A stretch of DNA of 64,000 bases from Tenacibaculum sp. 190130A14a (GCF_964048965.1 NZ_OZ040189.1:3228501-3292500); one strand, 5' to 3'. Counted from the stretch's first letter, positions 1 to 8,570 are shown. Notes: generated by a model from the sequence alone, not told the origin. Numbers and translations: made by a program.

Positions 1-708
1 ACTATTTTCCAACGCTTCCACATGAATCTTTGCAACATCTCTTACATCTGACATGTTAATACTTGCCTTGATCATTTGTTTTAACTCTCCTGTAATAATT
101 CTCTTAAATAATGACATTGACTCACCAGATAAATTACTTGAGGTAGTTGGACCATATACTGGCCCAGGGTGAATTGTTACCAACTCCATATTTGTATCCT
201 TTACAAAATCCCACGCACTTTTCTCTGCCAACGTTTTACTTTTCAAATAAGCCGTTGCATTTTTAGCATTCACATTTGTCCAACTATTTTCGTTAATAGT
301 ATCATCTCCTATTACATCTCCTAACATCGCTACCATAGAAGAAGTTAAAACCACTCGTTTTATACCTGCTTTATCTGCAGCTTTTAACGCTCGTAACGTT
401 CCTTCTACCGCAGGTTTTATAAGTTCATTTTCATCTTTCGGAATTTTAGATATAAACGGAGAAGCAACATGCATCACAAAATCGCAATCGGCTACCGCTT
501 GATCCCATCCTTCATCTTCAAGTAAATTAAGCTCGTAAAATTCCAAATGCTCAGTTGAGTCTGCATACTTCTGAATGATGCTTGAAATAGCATCTGCTTT
601 CTTAAGACTTCTTAAAGAACCTTTTACTTTATATCCCTTATTTAATAACTCAATTGCACAATGCTGCCCAATAAAACCCGAAATACCAGTTAACAATACT
701 TTTTTCAT
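1..708 (-). CDS. NAD(P)-dependent epimerase/dehydratase (SDR), partial
   Basis: Extended short-chain dehydrogenase/reductase, like dihydroflavonol-4-reductase or NAD-dependent epimerases. Translating the complement from the ATG at 708 gives MKKVLLTGISGFIGQHCAIE, with the Rossmann motif G8xxG11xxG14. Further in are the SDR elements VVLTSS (active-site Ser/Thr strand) and Y-L-K-S-K (catalytic YxxxK), then a HPGPVYGP stretch that is typical after the active site. 236 codons are visible and the frame runs off the left edge, so about 100 C-terminal residues are missing (family usually about 340). The substrate cannot be told. The gene is divergent from an HxlR regulator 83 bp away, so induction through that regulator is likely (inference). 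Family call is firm. Confidence 0.85.
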   Translation of the reverse strand, partial: MKKVLLTGISGFIGQHCAIELLNKGYKVKGSLRSLKKADAISSIIQKYADSTEHLEFYELNLLEDEGWDQAVADCDFVMHVASPFISKIPKDENELIKPAVEGTLRALKAADKAGIKRVVLTSSMVAMLGDVIGDDTINENSWTNVNAKNATAYLKSKTLAEKSAWDFVKDTNMELVTIHPGPVYGPTTSSNLSGESMSLFKRIITGELKQMIKASINMSDVRDVAKIHVEALENS

Positions 709-723
709 TTGACTTTATTTTTT

Positions 724-770
724 ACTTTTGTTTTGCAAGCAAAGATATGTTATTACTTTTATTTTGCAAG
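724..770. promoter_or_regulatory. Candidate HxlR operator, direct repeat
   Basis: Two 16-base copies, acttttgttttgcaag (724-739) and acttttattttgcaag (755-770), differ at one base. They start 31 bp apart, about three helical turns. They lie between the divergent SDR and HxlR genes and flank the SDR promoter core. HxlR proteins usually bind such intergenic sites and autoregulate. That this is the operator is inference. Confidence 0.45.
740..769 (-). promoter_or_regulatory. Bacteroidetes-type promoter of the SDR gene
   Basis: On the minus strand TTG (769-767), a 19-base spacer and TAtcTTTG (747-740) match the Bacteroidetes sigma-ABfrA consensus (TTTG, about 19 bases, TAnnTTTG). The start codon follows 31 bases downstream. 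The element overlaps the repeats at 724-770. Confidence 0.6.
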
Positions 771-791
771 TGATAATTCAAAAAATTTAAT

Positions 792-1223
792 ATGCCAAAT
801 ACATTTCGATCAAACTGCCCCATCACCTCAGCACTTGATATTGTTGGAGATAAGTGGTCATTAGTTATTATAAAACAAATACTTTTTGAAAGAAAAAGTA
901 CTTTTAAAGATTTTACAGGTAGTACCGAAGCTATTGCCACGAATATCCTCTCGTCCCGATTAAAAATGTTAGAAGAATATGGCATTCTTTCAAAAACCAA
1001 GTTACCTGAAAATAAAAAAACCAATATCTATTTCTTAACAGATAAAGGACTAGGACTAACCCCCACCCTTATGGAACTTACTTTTTGGAGTAAAGATCAT
1101 ATTCAAGAATTTCATCCAAATTTAAATTTAGATCAACAAATAACAGCTGCTCAAAAAAATAAAGAAGCAGCTTATGAGAGCATTATCAAAAATTATAAAA
1201 ATTGGTTACAGGAATTATCGTAA
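792..1223 (+). CDS. HxlR family winged-helix transcriptional regulator
   Basis: 143 aa. The N-terminal pattern CPITSALDIVGDKWSLVII is the HxlR signature (Cys followed by a DxxGDKW helix), and the winged helix covers about residues 9-100 (IATNILSSRLKMLEEYGIL is the recognition region). The conserved N-terminal Cys (residue 9) is the redox or electrophile sensor in several studied members such as YodB and QorR. Whether it senses anything here is unknown. Residues 105-143 are a helical tail. The gene is divergent from the SDR oxidoreductase, the usual arrangement for a local repressor or activator of a detoxifying reductase. ATG start, length normal for the family. Confidence 0.9.
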   Translation: MPNTFRSNCPITSALDIVGDKWSLVIIKQILFERKSTFKDFTGSTEAIATNILSSRLKMLEEYGILSKTKLPENKKTNIYFLTDKGLGLTPTLMELTFWSKDHIQEFHPNLNLDQQITAAQKNKEAAYESIIKNYKNWLQELS

Positions 1224-1325
1224 CTCAAAATAACGATAGTATTAGCTTAATTACTTGCATATTGTACTTTTACCATTTAGATTAAAAAAACGTATTTTTA
1301 ATACAAAAATCATATTGCATACTTT

Positions 1326-2174
1326 ATGAAGTTCATTTTTCATGTTTTAATTTTAAGTTGTTTTCTTTTTTCTTGTAAAAAAACAGTCTCTACAACTGAG
1401 CAGTCAAAAATAGCTTCACATAAAAAAGAGTTGAAAAAAGAAGTTCTAAAACTAAAAAGTATTCCGTACCATGGTACTCACAAATCCATACATATTATTG
1501 TAGCTCTTTGTGATAACAAATACCAAGGAATAGTACCTGTTCCTAAAACGATTGGAAATGGACAAGACCCTAAAAACAATCTTTATTGGGGAACAGCCTA
1601 TGGTATTAAAACTTTTTTCAAACGAAGTTCAGATTGGACTTTTCTAAAACAAGAAAAACTCGATTCTCTAATTTTAGAACGCATTGTTTTCAAACATAAG
1701 GATAAAGACTTTTATCTAGTTGCTGATGCCTACAACGGAAAGTATATAAAACAAGCAACCGAAACCTTTTTACGCAGTAGTGCGGGAATCACAAAAGATA
1801 CTATTCAGATAAAGAAACAAGTAATTGGTATAAATGGCAATTCCCAGCTCGTAGCATATATAGGACATGATGGATTAATGGATTTTATGCTACATGAAAA
1901 GTTTATAAATATCGATCAAAAGAAAAGGGATGTTATTATATTGGCTTGTTATAGTAAAACTTACTTTCAACCTCACCTTCAAAATGCTAAGGTAAACCCA
2001 TTAGTTTGGACAACTGGTTTAATGGCTCCAGAAGCTTATACCATTCATGACGCTATCTCTGGTTATTTACAAAACGAATCTAATGACCAAATAAGACTTA
2101 GAGCAGCAAAAGCCTATCATAAATATCAAAAATGTGGGCTAAAAGGTGCAAAGAATTTATTGGTAACCAATTAA
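1326..2174 (+). CDS. Lipoprotein of unknown function, possible clan CD-like fold
   Basis: 282 aa with a lipoprotein signal peptide (lipobox LFSC, Cys17), so probably anchored in an envelope membrane. I do not recognise a named family, though it looks like a conserved Bacteroidota protein. The arrangement is suggestive: a first hydrophobic strand (SIHIIVALCDN, about 54-64), a strand ending in H-x-G (VAYIGHDG, His181), and a strand ending in Ala-Cys (DVIILACYS, Cys208). Hydrophobic strand plus His-Gly and hydrophobic strand plus Cys are the hallmarks of clan CD cysteine peptidases and CHAT domains. Here one residue separates His and Gly, so the match is imperfect. It is followed by a conserved-looking W-T-T-G-L segment. 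It stands alone between HxlR and DUF418 genes. Confidence 0.6.
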   Translation: MKFIFHVLILSCFLFSCKKTVSTTEQSKIASHKKELKKEVLKLKSIPYHGTHKSIHIIVALCDNKYQGIVPVPKTIGNGQDPKNNLYWGTAYGIKTFFKRSSDWTFLKQEKLDSLILERIVFKHKDKDFYLVADAYNGKYIKQATETFLRSSAGITKDTIQIKKQVIGINGNSQLVAYIGHDGLMDFMLHEKFINIDQKKRDVIILACYSKTYFQPHLQNAKVNPLVWTTGLMAPEAYTIHDAISGYLQNESNDQIRLRAAKAYHKYQKCGLKGAKNLLVTN

Positions 2175-2291
2175 AAAACCCAACTAAATTTTGTTCATAT
2201 TATAGTTCTGTACTTTTCCTGATTCCGTATTTTTATAGGTTCAAAAAACATCTGTATAGTTTATTATAATTATACAAAAAACTGAACCAAA

Positions 2292-3488
2292 TTGAATAAC
2301 CAACCTACTACTACAACAAAGAGAATTGAATTATTAGACGTGTACCGAGGGTTTGCTATTCTCGGTATTTTTGTGGTTAATATCGTCATCATGAATTCGA
2401 CATTTCTGAATCAAGACGAATTTGCGAAACAATGGACTTCGAGCATCGATACCATCTCCGAGAAAATTTTACAGCTATTTTTTTACACCAAATTCTTTCC
2501 TATTTTCTCATTGCTTTTTGGATTAGGAATTTCAATGCAAGCTCTTAAGCTTGCTGAAAAAGGGAAACTTTCTTTTTCCTTTTTTGCCAGAAGAATGTTT
2601 TACCTATTTCTTTTTGGAGTATTTCATATTGTATTCCTGTGGTCTGGAGATGTATTAAATATCTATGCTGTTCTTGGGTTATTAACCACCTTATTAATCA
2701 AAAAATCTAATAAAGTCATTTTAATTGCAGCCGGAGTTTTTCTCTTTTTTCCTTTTTACGATCAAGTATTCGGATATTTTTTTGAACTCATTAATTATCG
2801 TCCTGAAATTTATTTACAAGAACATACTGGAGCTACCGTAAATCAAATCATAAAGAATGGAAGTTATGCAGAAGGAATACAACTAAGATTATTAGAATAC
2901 CTTTCTAACATTCCAATGTTATTCGGATTTTTAGCCCCCATTGCCTTATCCATGTTTCTAATAGGATTATATTTAGGTAAAAATAAAATTTACGAATCTT
3001 TAGATTCTTTCATTACTAAACTCACAAAACCAGTACTCTTAATCACTATACTAACAAGTATTTACAGAGTTTGTTTTTTACTTGTATTTACCAAACTTGA
3101 CATTTATAAATTAGAATTGGCTAGAACCCTATTTATTAAACTAATGGTACTTTCAGATGTTATTATGGGATTATTTTATTTATGGGGAATTGGATGGCTT
3201 TGGTACAATACCCAATGGAAAAAAGTTCTAGCTCCATTAAGGTTTGCAGGTCGTATGGCATTAACCAATTACCTAATGCAAAGCTTGATAGGTTTGATTT
3301 TATTTTCTTCTATAGGGTTTCAACTTTATGAAACTTTAAGTCCGTCACAAACGTTACTAACCGCTATTTTAGTTTTTGCCTTCCAGGTTATTTTGAGTAA
3401 AATATGGTTACGCTATTTTAAATTTGGACCTTTAGAGTGGTTATGGAGATGTTTGACCTACAAAAAAGTACTCTCAATTAAAAAATAA
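2292..3488 (+). CDS. DUF418 family integral membrane protein (YeiB-like)
   Basis: 398 aa polytopic inner-membrane protein, about 10 hydrophobic segments. It opens with R-I-E-L-L-D-V-Y-R-G-F-A-I-L-G-I, the signature of the DUF1624/DUF418 (YeiB) family. Near the C terminus, GRMALTNYLMQSLIG (about 319-333) is the characteristic DUF418 motif. The function of the family is not established; transport or acyltransfer has been suggested. The start is TTG at 2292; there is no in-frame ATG before the conserved N terminus. A large extracytoplasmic loop lies between TM3 and TM4. No obvious operon partner; a set of small unknown genes follows 25 bp downstream. Confidence 0.85.
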   Translation: MNNQPTTTTKRIELLDVYRGFAILGIFVVNIVIMNSTFLNQDEFAKQWTSSIDTISEKILQLFFYTKFFPIFSLLFGLGISMQALKLAEKGKLSFSFFARRMFYLFLFGVFHIVFLWSGDVLNIYAVLGLLTTLLIKKSNKVILIAAGVFLFFPFYDQVFGYFFELINYRPEIYLQEHTGATVNQIIKNGSYAEGIQLRLLEYLSNIPMLFGFLAPIALSMFLIGLYLGKNKIYESLDSFITKLTKPVLLITILTSIYRVCFLLVFTKLDIYKLELARTLFIKLMVLSDVIMGLFYLWGIGWLWYNTQWKKVLAPLRFAGRMALTNYLMQSLIGLILFSSIGFQLYETLSPSQTLLTAILVFAFQVILSKIWLRYFKFGPLEWLWRCLTYKKVLSIKK

Positions 3489-3513
3489 TAGTTTTACAAA
3501 TATTTAAAAGAAA

Positions 3514-3876
3514 ATGATCGAACCTGTAAACATCTATTCTGAAAACACCACTATTCACTTATCTATGGGGACTTATGATGTTTATATTATTGGTGGTTGG
3601 TATGTGAAGTTAGAAAAATTTAATTTTCAATTAAAAAGATTGAACTCTGATGAAATGGTGCAACTGGAAAAAGACATATGGCCAATTCAATCTCACTATA
3701 AAGGCACAAAAACAAGAAAAATAGCTTCGCTACAAATTAGAAAAGGAGGTAAATACAAAATAAATTTTGAAAACTCAGAGACTTTAATCGTAAAACAATC
3801 TAACTTATTCATCACACCTTACTTTGAACAAAAAATATCTCCACAAAAAATTGATTTACTTTTTGTGAAAAACTAA
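3514..3876 (+). CDS. Hypothetical protein
   Basis: 120 aa, soluble, no signal peptide or membrane segment. Predicted mostly beta-strand (alternating hydrophobic stretches such as YDVYIIGGWYVKLEKF and KIASLQIRKGGKYKINF). I do not recognise a family. It is the first of four closely spaced genes (gaps of 11 and 23 bp, then a 4-bp overlap) that end in a GNAT acetyltransferase, so co-transcription is likely. ATG start 25 bp after the DUF418 gene. Confidence 0.6.
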   Translation: MIEPVNIYSENTTIHLSMGTYDVYIIGGWYVKLEKFNFQLKRLNSDEMVQLEKDIWPIQSHYKGTKTRKIASLQIRKGGKYKINFENSETLIVKQSNLFITPYFEQKISPQKIDLLFVKN

Positions 3877-3887
3877 AACTATCAACA

Positions 3888-4241
3888 ATGATAAATAGGA
3901 TACTAAATTTTATTTTAAAAAAATTAGGTACTTCAAAGAAAAGCACCTCAAATAAACCTCGATTAAAACCTGCCAATACTATTATACTTGAAGAAGGTAA
4001 AACAGAAACTATCTGCCTTCCAGATTTTAATAAATATCAAAACTTGACTATAGCAAAGTGGCATTTTCACATTGGTGATATGATTGAAGGAGGAGATATT
4101 ATTTGCGAAATTCAGAATAATCAGGTTACAATAGAATTCGAAAGCTTGATGGAAGGAGAACTCATATGGAGTTGTGAACCTAACAAGAAATTAACCACAG
4201 GAATGGACATTTGTACGATTCGTGGAGTTGCAAATGAGTAA
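3888..4241 (+). CDS. Lipoyl/biotinyl-like domain protein without the modified lysine
   Basis: 117 aa. Residues about 35-115 follow the lipoyl/biotinyl pattern: LPDFNKYQNLTIAKWHFHIGD, then GGDIICEIQNNQVTIEFE, then MEGELIW and LTTGMDICTIR. This matches E2 lipoyl domains (G-x-I-x-x-W-x-V-x-x-G-D, G-D-x-L-x-E-I-E-T-D-K-A, G-x-L). The E-T-D-K-A hairpin that carries the lysine is replaced by Q-N-N-Q-V-T, with no Lys in the turn, so attachment of lipoate or biotin looks impossible. The first 30 residues are basic, amphipathic and not a signal peptide. No E1/E2/E3 or carboxylase gene is nearby. It may be a structural or scaffold domain. The fold call is mine, by pattern. Confidence 0.6.
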   Translation: MINRILNFILKKLGTSKKSTSNKPRLKPANTIILEEGKTETICLPDFNKYQNLTIAKWHFHIGDMIEGGDIICEIQNNQVTIEFESLMEGELIWSCEPNKKLTTGMDICTIRGVANE

Positions 4242-4264
4242 GAATATCAATCATAAAATGAGAC

Positions 4265-4753
4265 ATGAAAAACTTAAATTATTATGTAGCCATTTACAAA
4301 GAGCAACTTACTAAAGGGGATATACTCATAGCCTACAATGAGTTAGTGAAATTTGTAATGAAACTACGAGTTAATTTCATTAAAAATCTTTCCAACCAAT
4401 ATACATTTACAGGTATTCTTCATGGGTACATGGATTACACCTACTTCTATTATACCAATGACTTTTTAAAAAACAACAAACTCAAATTAGGACTTATTTT
4501 AAACCATATAGAAATGCGCTTTGAAATATGGTTACTCGGTAACACCGTTAAAGTTCAAAAAGAATATTGGGAGTTACTTAAAGAATCTAAATGGAATAAA
4601 AACAACAATGAAATGCCTACATATTCAATTTTAGAGGTAATCATTGAAGACACTCCTGATTTTGATAACTTACCTATATTAGCAAAAGATATAAAGCAAA
4701 AGTTACTTCAAGAGTCTGAAATGATAATTTCAACCCTAAAAAAGCTCATATGA
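4265..4753 (+). CDS. Conserved hypothetical protein, DUF7000-like
   Basis: 162 aa soluble, mostly helical protein. The pattern MKNLNYYVAIYKEQLTKGDI, then HGYMDYTYFYYT, then a segment containing RFEIWLLG and V-Q-K-E-Y-W, resembles a family of unknown function common in Firmicutes and Bacteroidota (I believe DUF7000). The name is from memory and should be checked. Its stop overlaps the start of the GNAT gene by 4 bases (ATGA), pointing to translational coupling with an acetyltransferase. Confidence 0.6.
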   Translation: MKNLNYYVAIYKEQLTKGDILIAYNELVKFVMKLRVNFIKNLSNQYTFTGILHGYMDYTYFYYTNDFLKNNKLKLGLILNHIEMRFEIWLLGNTVKVQKEYWELLKESKWNKNNNEMPTYSILEVIIEDTPDFDNLPILAKDIKQKLLQESEMIISTLKKLI

Positions 4754-5589
4754 ATATCAAAACTCTAAAAGAAACAAGTATAGAAGAGATCTTAGAAGTT
4801 TTTAATCATTCTTTTTCTGATTATTTTGTTCCGTTCAAACTAACATACGAACAGTTATTAGCTAAAATGAAAGCTGATAAAACAGATTTATCTCTATCTG
4901 TAGGTACTTTTGAAAACGAAACACTTGTTGGTTTTATTTTACATGGATTTGATGTAATCAATCATAAAAAAATTGCATACAATGGTGGTACAGGAGTTAT
5001 TCCAGAAAAAAGAGGTTTGGGGCTCACCAAACAAATGTATTCTTATATCCTTCCTATTTTAAAAACCAAAGGCATCAACAAACTTCAGTTAGAAGTAATT
5101 TCAAATAACATTCAAGCCATCAAATCTTATCAAAAAGCAGGCTTTGAAATTAAAAGAAACCTATCTTGTTTTAAGGGTACAATTACAAGTTTACCTACCA
5201 ACTCAACAATTAAAATCAAACCAATAACTTCTTATCACTGGGAACTCATGGAGTCTTTTTGGAGCGTTTCTCCTACCTGGCAAAACGCTAGCAATACGTT
5301 ACATGAATTAACTCATATTCATACCTCTTTAGGAGCCTATTATCAGAATCAACTTGTGGGATATGTAATTTACAATCCTTCGAGTAACAGAATACAACAA
5401 ATTGCCATTGATAAAGCTTTTAGAAAACAAAAAATTGCTTCATCCTTGATTAACAAACTATTAAAAGGGAATGAAACCAAAATTTCAGTAATTAATGTTG
5501 ATAATAGTAATCAAGAACTGTGCTTGTTTTTTGAAAAAATAGGGCTCTCTTACTATCTTGAACAACTAGAAATGCAATTAAATTTATAA
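4750..5589 (+). CDS. GNAT family N-acetyltransferase, two-domain
   Basis: 279 aa holding two GNAT-like halves. The first (about 1-140) has the acetyl-CoA loop R-G-L-G-L-T after the V-I-P-E-K strand, then LEVISNNIQAIKSYQKAGFE, the usual motif B. The second (about 150-275) has a weaker motif A, KAFRKQKIASSLINKL, where the usual R/Q-x-x-G-x-A pyrophosphate loop is R-K-Q-K-I-A and lacks its Gly. So the N-terminal half is probably the catalytic one and the C-terminal half degenerate. Substrate unknown. It overlaps the preceding gene by 4 bases. Confidence 0.85.
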   Translation: MNIKTLKETSIEEILEVFNHSFSDYFVPFKLTYEQLLAKMKADKTDLSLSVGTFENETLVGFILHGFDVINHKKIAYNGGTGVIPEKRGLGLTKQMYSYILPILKTKGINKLQLEVISNNIQAIKSYQKAGFEIKRNLSCFKGTITSLPTNSTIKIKPITSYHWELMESFWSVSPTWQNASNTLHELTHIHTSLGAYYQNQLVGYVIYNPSSNRIQQIAIDKAFRKQKIASSLINKLLKGNETKISVINVDNSNQELCLFFEKIGLSYYLEQLEMQLNL

Positions 5590-5606
5590 CGACAAATATG
5601 TCTTTT

Positions 5607-5640
5607 TTTGAGATGACCTCCCCCCTTTCTTTTATCTTTG
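5607..5640 (+). promoter_or_regulatory. Promoter of the AraC-type gene
   Basis: TTTG (5607-5610), 22 bases, TAtcTTTG (5633-5640): a consensus Bacteroidetes -7 box ending 23 bp before the TTG start at 5664. Confidence 0.5.
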
Positions 5641-5663
5641 TTTGCAACAAAAAATAATTACTC

Positions 5664-6809
5664 TTGAAAGAACTTTTTACTTTTCTCCTATATTCTGGTT
5701 CTAGTCTCTGTATTTTATTAATTGTTTTACTCACTAAACGAATTCATGAGCATTTTTCTAATAAAATTCTCATTGGTATTATTACTTGCCTACTTGTTTT
5801 GTTTTTAACTTATGGTGCTTCTTATATCTATAGTCCCAAACTTTTGTTTTTTGTACTCCCTTTGGGTTCTATCATTCCTTTTGCACTTGGTCCTTTATTG
5901 TTAGGATATATTAAATCCATATACAATACGAAGATCAATTCAAAAAAAATAATAAAAGACCTTATCCCATTTTTCATCTCCTTTATACTATTTAGCATTC
6001 CTAAATATCTCCTGCCTGATTTAAGATATAATATTGAAAACAATCTCGTTTTAATTAGTTTTCTCATTCCCTTTCTAGGTTTTGTTTATTTCATCTATCA
6101 TTTAGTTTTAAGCTTTCAATTTCTAAAAAAATATAGACACCTCTTAAAAAACAATTATTCTTATGTAAAAGGAGTTAATTTAAATTGGCTTTCTATATGG
6201 ATTTATGGATTGATTTCTTTTGTAGTTTTAGATGTTATTTCTGGAGCAATATTACTTGTGCACCCTTCCTTAGAACACATACTTCTATTTAATTTAACCT
6301 TCTTAGCCTGTTTAATATGGTACATTGGATACTATAGCTTGAATCAAACACATATTTTTCTTGTGCAACAAGAATTACCTCAAAACAAAAAGTCTACTCA
6401 TCCTACTAAAAAAGAAAACCGTATTACTGAAATACAAAACCTCCCAGAGTTTTCTGAAAAACTTGAAGTACTTTTTAGATCAGAACAACTTTACAAGAAG
6501 CAAAATTTAACCTTAAGAGAAACTGCTGCGTTGTTAGATATTACAGATAAAAAACTATCAAATTACCTAAACACTTCTCTTAAAACTTCTTTTTATGAAT
6601 TTGTAAACTCTTACCGAATAAATCACTTTAAAAAAAGCATTCAAAACGGACAATCTAAAAACTTAACCTTACTGGCTCTAGCTTTCGATGCTGGCTTCAA
6701 TTCAAAAGCAACTTTTAATAGAACATTCAAACAAAAGGAAGGAATAACACCTTTACAATTCAAAAAAAGCATAGAAAAAAGTCTCACTGCTTCTAGTGAG
6801 TCGATTTAA
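5664..6809 (+). CDS. Membrane-anchored AraC family transcriptional regulator
   Basis: 381 aa. Residues 1-235 hold about seven hydrophobic helices. A charged linker (about 240-265) follows, then an AraC/XylS DNA-binding domain (about 270-370): one helix-turn-helix around LTLRETAALLDITDKKLSNYLN and a second in LALAFDAGFNSKATFNRTFKQKEGITPLQF, the classic AraC signature. Seven-TM AraC regulators of this kind are common in Bacteroidota. Ligand and targets are unknown; the downstream CPBP protease gene, 50 bp away on the same strand, is a candidate. Start TTG at 5664, placed by the consensus promoter just upstream. Confidence 0.85.
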   Translation: MKELFTFLLYSGSSLCILLIVLLTKRIHEHFSNKILIGIITCLLVLFLTYGASYIYSPKLLFFVLPLGSIIPFALGPLLLGYIKSIYNTKINSKKIIKDLIPFFISFILFSIPKYLLPDLRYNIENNLVLISFLIPFLGFVYFIYHLVLSFQFLKKYRHLLKNNYSYVKGVNLNWLSIWIYGLISFVVLDVISGAILLVHPSLEHILLFNLTFLACLIWYIGYYSLNQTHIFLVQQELPQNKKSTHPTKKENRITEIQNLPEFSEKLEVLFRSEQLYKKQNLTLRETAALLDITDKKLSNYLNTSLKTSFYEFVNSYRINHFKKSIQNGQSKNLTLLALAFDAGFNSKATFNRTFKQKEGITPLQFKKSIEKSLTASSESI

Positions 6810-6859
6810 AAATTGTTTATCAGTTGTTTTGCTCAAAATTTAAATGAGTAACAACAATT

Positions 6860-7693
6860 ATGAATACAACAATTAACAGCGCAACAGAGCGACAAACAAA
6901 CTTTAATAAAGCGAAAAAATATACCCTTTGGGTATTAGGACTTTCTTGGGGACTCGGATTCTTATTTCTAAATCTTTTTAATTTTTCAAATCTTATCTTT
7001 AGAAGTGCTTTTTCATTAATCTATGGATTTTTACCTGCCATCATTGCTTTTATAATTAACCGAAAAGAAGGTCGTAATTGGACTTCACTACGCTTTATCA
7101 AACCTTCATTACGCACGTGTATTTTGGCTATTCTTATTCCCATAATCTATGTAATTGTCGGGTTTTATTGTCAAATAGAGTTGGGCTATCGTTCAAGTCC
7201 AAATTGGGCTATTCTTGGTAGTCCTATGGAAATCGCCTTAGTGATAGGCCTAGGTTTTTTAGCAACTAGTGTTTTGGTAATGGGAGAAGAAATTGGTTGG
7301 AGAGGTTACCTACAAGAAAAATTGTTTAAAGCTTTCGGTGAAATCAAAGGAGTAATCATTTTAGGGATAATTTGGGGATTTTGGCATTTACCAGTTGCCT
7401 TAAAAGGGTACAATTTTCCTGACCACCCGTATATGGAAGCTTTTATTACCTATCCTTTGGCATGCACTGCTTTCTCTCTAATCATTGCATATCTAGGATT
7501 TCAAAAGTATTCTATTTTCATTGCTATTCTATTTCACGGTGCCAACAATCATTTCAATGCAATTGCCTTGTCGGTTTCAGAATTGAATAATGAATTTGGT
7601 TTTGCCATGCTGAGTAATTTTATATGTATTGATCTCATTTTAATATTTGGCTTTCTATTCTGGAGAAAGCTCAAAAATAAACAACAAGCTTAG
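6860..7693 (+). CDS. CPBP family intramembrane glutamic endopeptidase
   Basis: 277 aa, about 7-8 membrane helices. It carries the CPBP/Abi (Rce1-like) motifs in order: EEIGWRG (Glu143, Glu144, Arg148, motif EExxxR), FWHLP (His176, motif FxxxH) and HGANNH (motif HxxxN/D). All catalytic positions are present, so it is likely active. Known members cut CAAX-prenylated proteins in eukaryotes and process peptides or give immunity to bacteriocins in bacteria. The local substrate is unknown. It follows the AraC gene and ends before a strong terminator hairpin at 7719-7748. Confidence 0.9.
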   Translation: MNTTINSATERQTNFNKAKKYTLWVLGLSWGLGFLFLNLFNFSNLIFRSAFSLIYGFLPAIIAFIINRKEGRNWTSLRFIKPSLRTCILAILIPIIYVIVGFYCQIELGYRSSPNWAILGSPMEIALVIGLGFLATSVLVMGEEIGWRGYLQEKLFKAFGEIKGVIILGIIWGFWHLPVALKGYNFPDHPYMEAFITYPLACTAFSLIIAYLGFQKYSIFIAILFHGANNHFNAIALSVSELNNEFGFAMLSNFICIDLILIFGFLFWRKLKNKQQA

Positions 7694-7718
7694 TGGGAAA
7701 AATGCTATTAAATATTAG

Positions 7719-7748
7719 AAAGTTGCTCTTTATCTAGAGCAACTTTTT
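7719..7748 (+). terminator. Rho-independent terminator
   Basis: Perfect 11-bp stem aaagttgctct / agagcaacttt with a 6-base loop, followed by T-rich sequence, 25 bp after the CPBP protease stop. Confidence 0.8.
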
Positions 7749-7829
7749 CTTGATTGAATCCTAAACAAAAAATTAATCTTTTTTTCATTCAATTTAAAAT
7801 GTAATTTTAGCGCGTATTTTTTGAATTCC

Positions 7830-8570
7830 ATGAAATTAAATCCATCAGTAGAACACCATACGATTGTAGCCATTGTACTCACCATTTGGAGCTTCTTGTT
7901 TAGTATTTTAGCGAGGCCCTTTGAACATGGTTATATGGATTTAAAAATATGGCTAAAAGTAAGTACAGGGTTTGGTCTTGCTATTTTTATAAGTTACTTT
8001 ATTATAAGTCTAGTACAAAAAAGTGTTTTTAATAAAACTAAAAAATGGACACTTCTTAATGAAATTTGTATCTACATTCTTCTATACACCATTTATACAA
8101 TTATCACCTACACTTTTTATAAAAGTTCAATCATAAAAGGGATTTATCATTTCTCTGAGTTTTTTTTCAACATCAGTATTAATGTTTTTTTAATTCTAAC
8201 TCCAATAATAGTTATAGCAAGGAAATATACACTTAAACTAATTCTTCATAAAGAAACCAACGAAATTACCATTAAAGGAACCAATAAACTAGATTTCTTA
8301 AAAATTAAACAAGCTGAATTGGTATGTATTTCCAATGCACAAAATTATGTAGAAATCTTCTACATGGAAAATGAAGAACTAAAAACAAAATTGATTCGTA
8401 GTACCTTGAAAAAAATTCAAACAGATTTTGATTTTCTTCTCCAAATTCATAGGTCACATTTAATCAATCCAACGCATTTTAAATCGTGGAAAGACACGAA
8501 TACAATCTTCGTTGCTCAACTGGAACTTCCTGTTTCAAAAAGCTATAAAAACAACCTACTTAACCTATAA
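7830..8570 (+). CDS. Membrane LytTR-domain transcriptional regulator
   Basis: 246 aa from the ATG at 7830 (a TTG 9 bp upstream is also in frame). Four hydrophobic helices lie in about residues 15-145. The C-terminal ~100 residues form a LytTR DNA-binding domain: ELVCISNAQNYVEIFYMENE, then TLKKIQ, then FLLQIHRSHLINPTHFKSW and PVSKSYKNNL, which match the usual LytTR pattern (…A-x-x-N-Y-V…, F-x-R-x-H-R-S-x-x-V-N). No receiver domain, so it is a one-component membrane sensor-regulator. The 25-bp direct repeat that follows the gene, upstream of the DUF2306 fusion, is a candidate target. Confidence 0.85.
   Translation: MKLNPSVEHHTIVAIVLTIWSFLFSILARPFEHGYMDLKIWLKVSTGFGLAIFISYFIISLVQKSVFNKTKKWTLLNEICIYILLYTIYTIITYTFYKSSIIKGIYHFSEFFFNISINVFLILTPIIVIARKYTLKLILHKETNEITIKGTNKLDFLKIKQAELVCISNAQNYVEIFYMENEELKTKLIRSTLKKIQTDFDFLLQIHRSHLINPTHFKSWKDTNTIFVAQLELPVSKSYKNNLLNL

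Noticed and set aside
5828..6067. Minus-strand ORF inside the AraC gene
   Set aside because: Shadow of the membrane domain of the AraC-type regulator.
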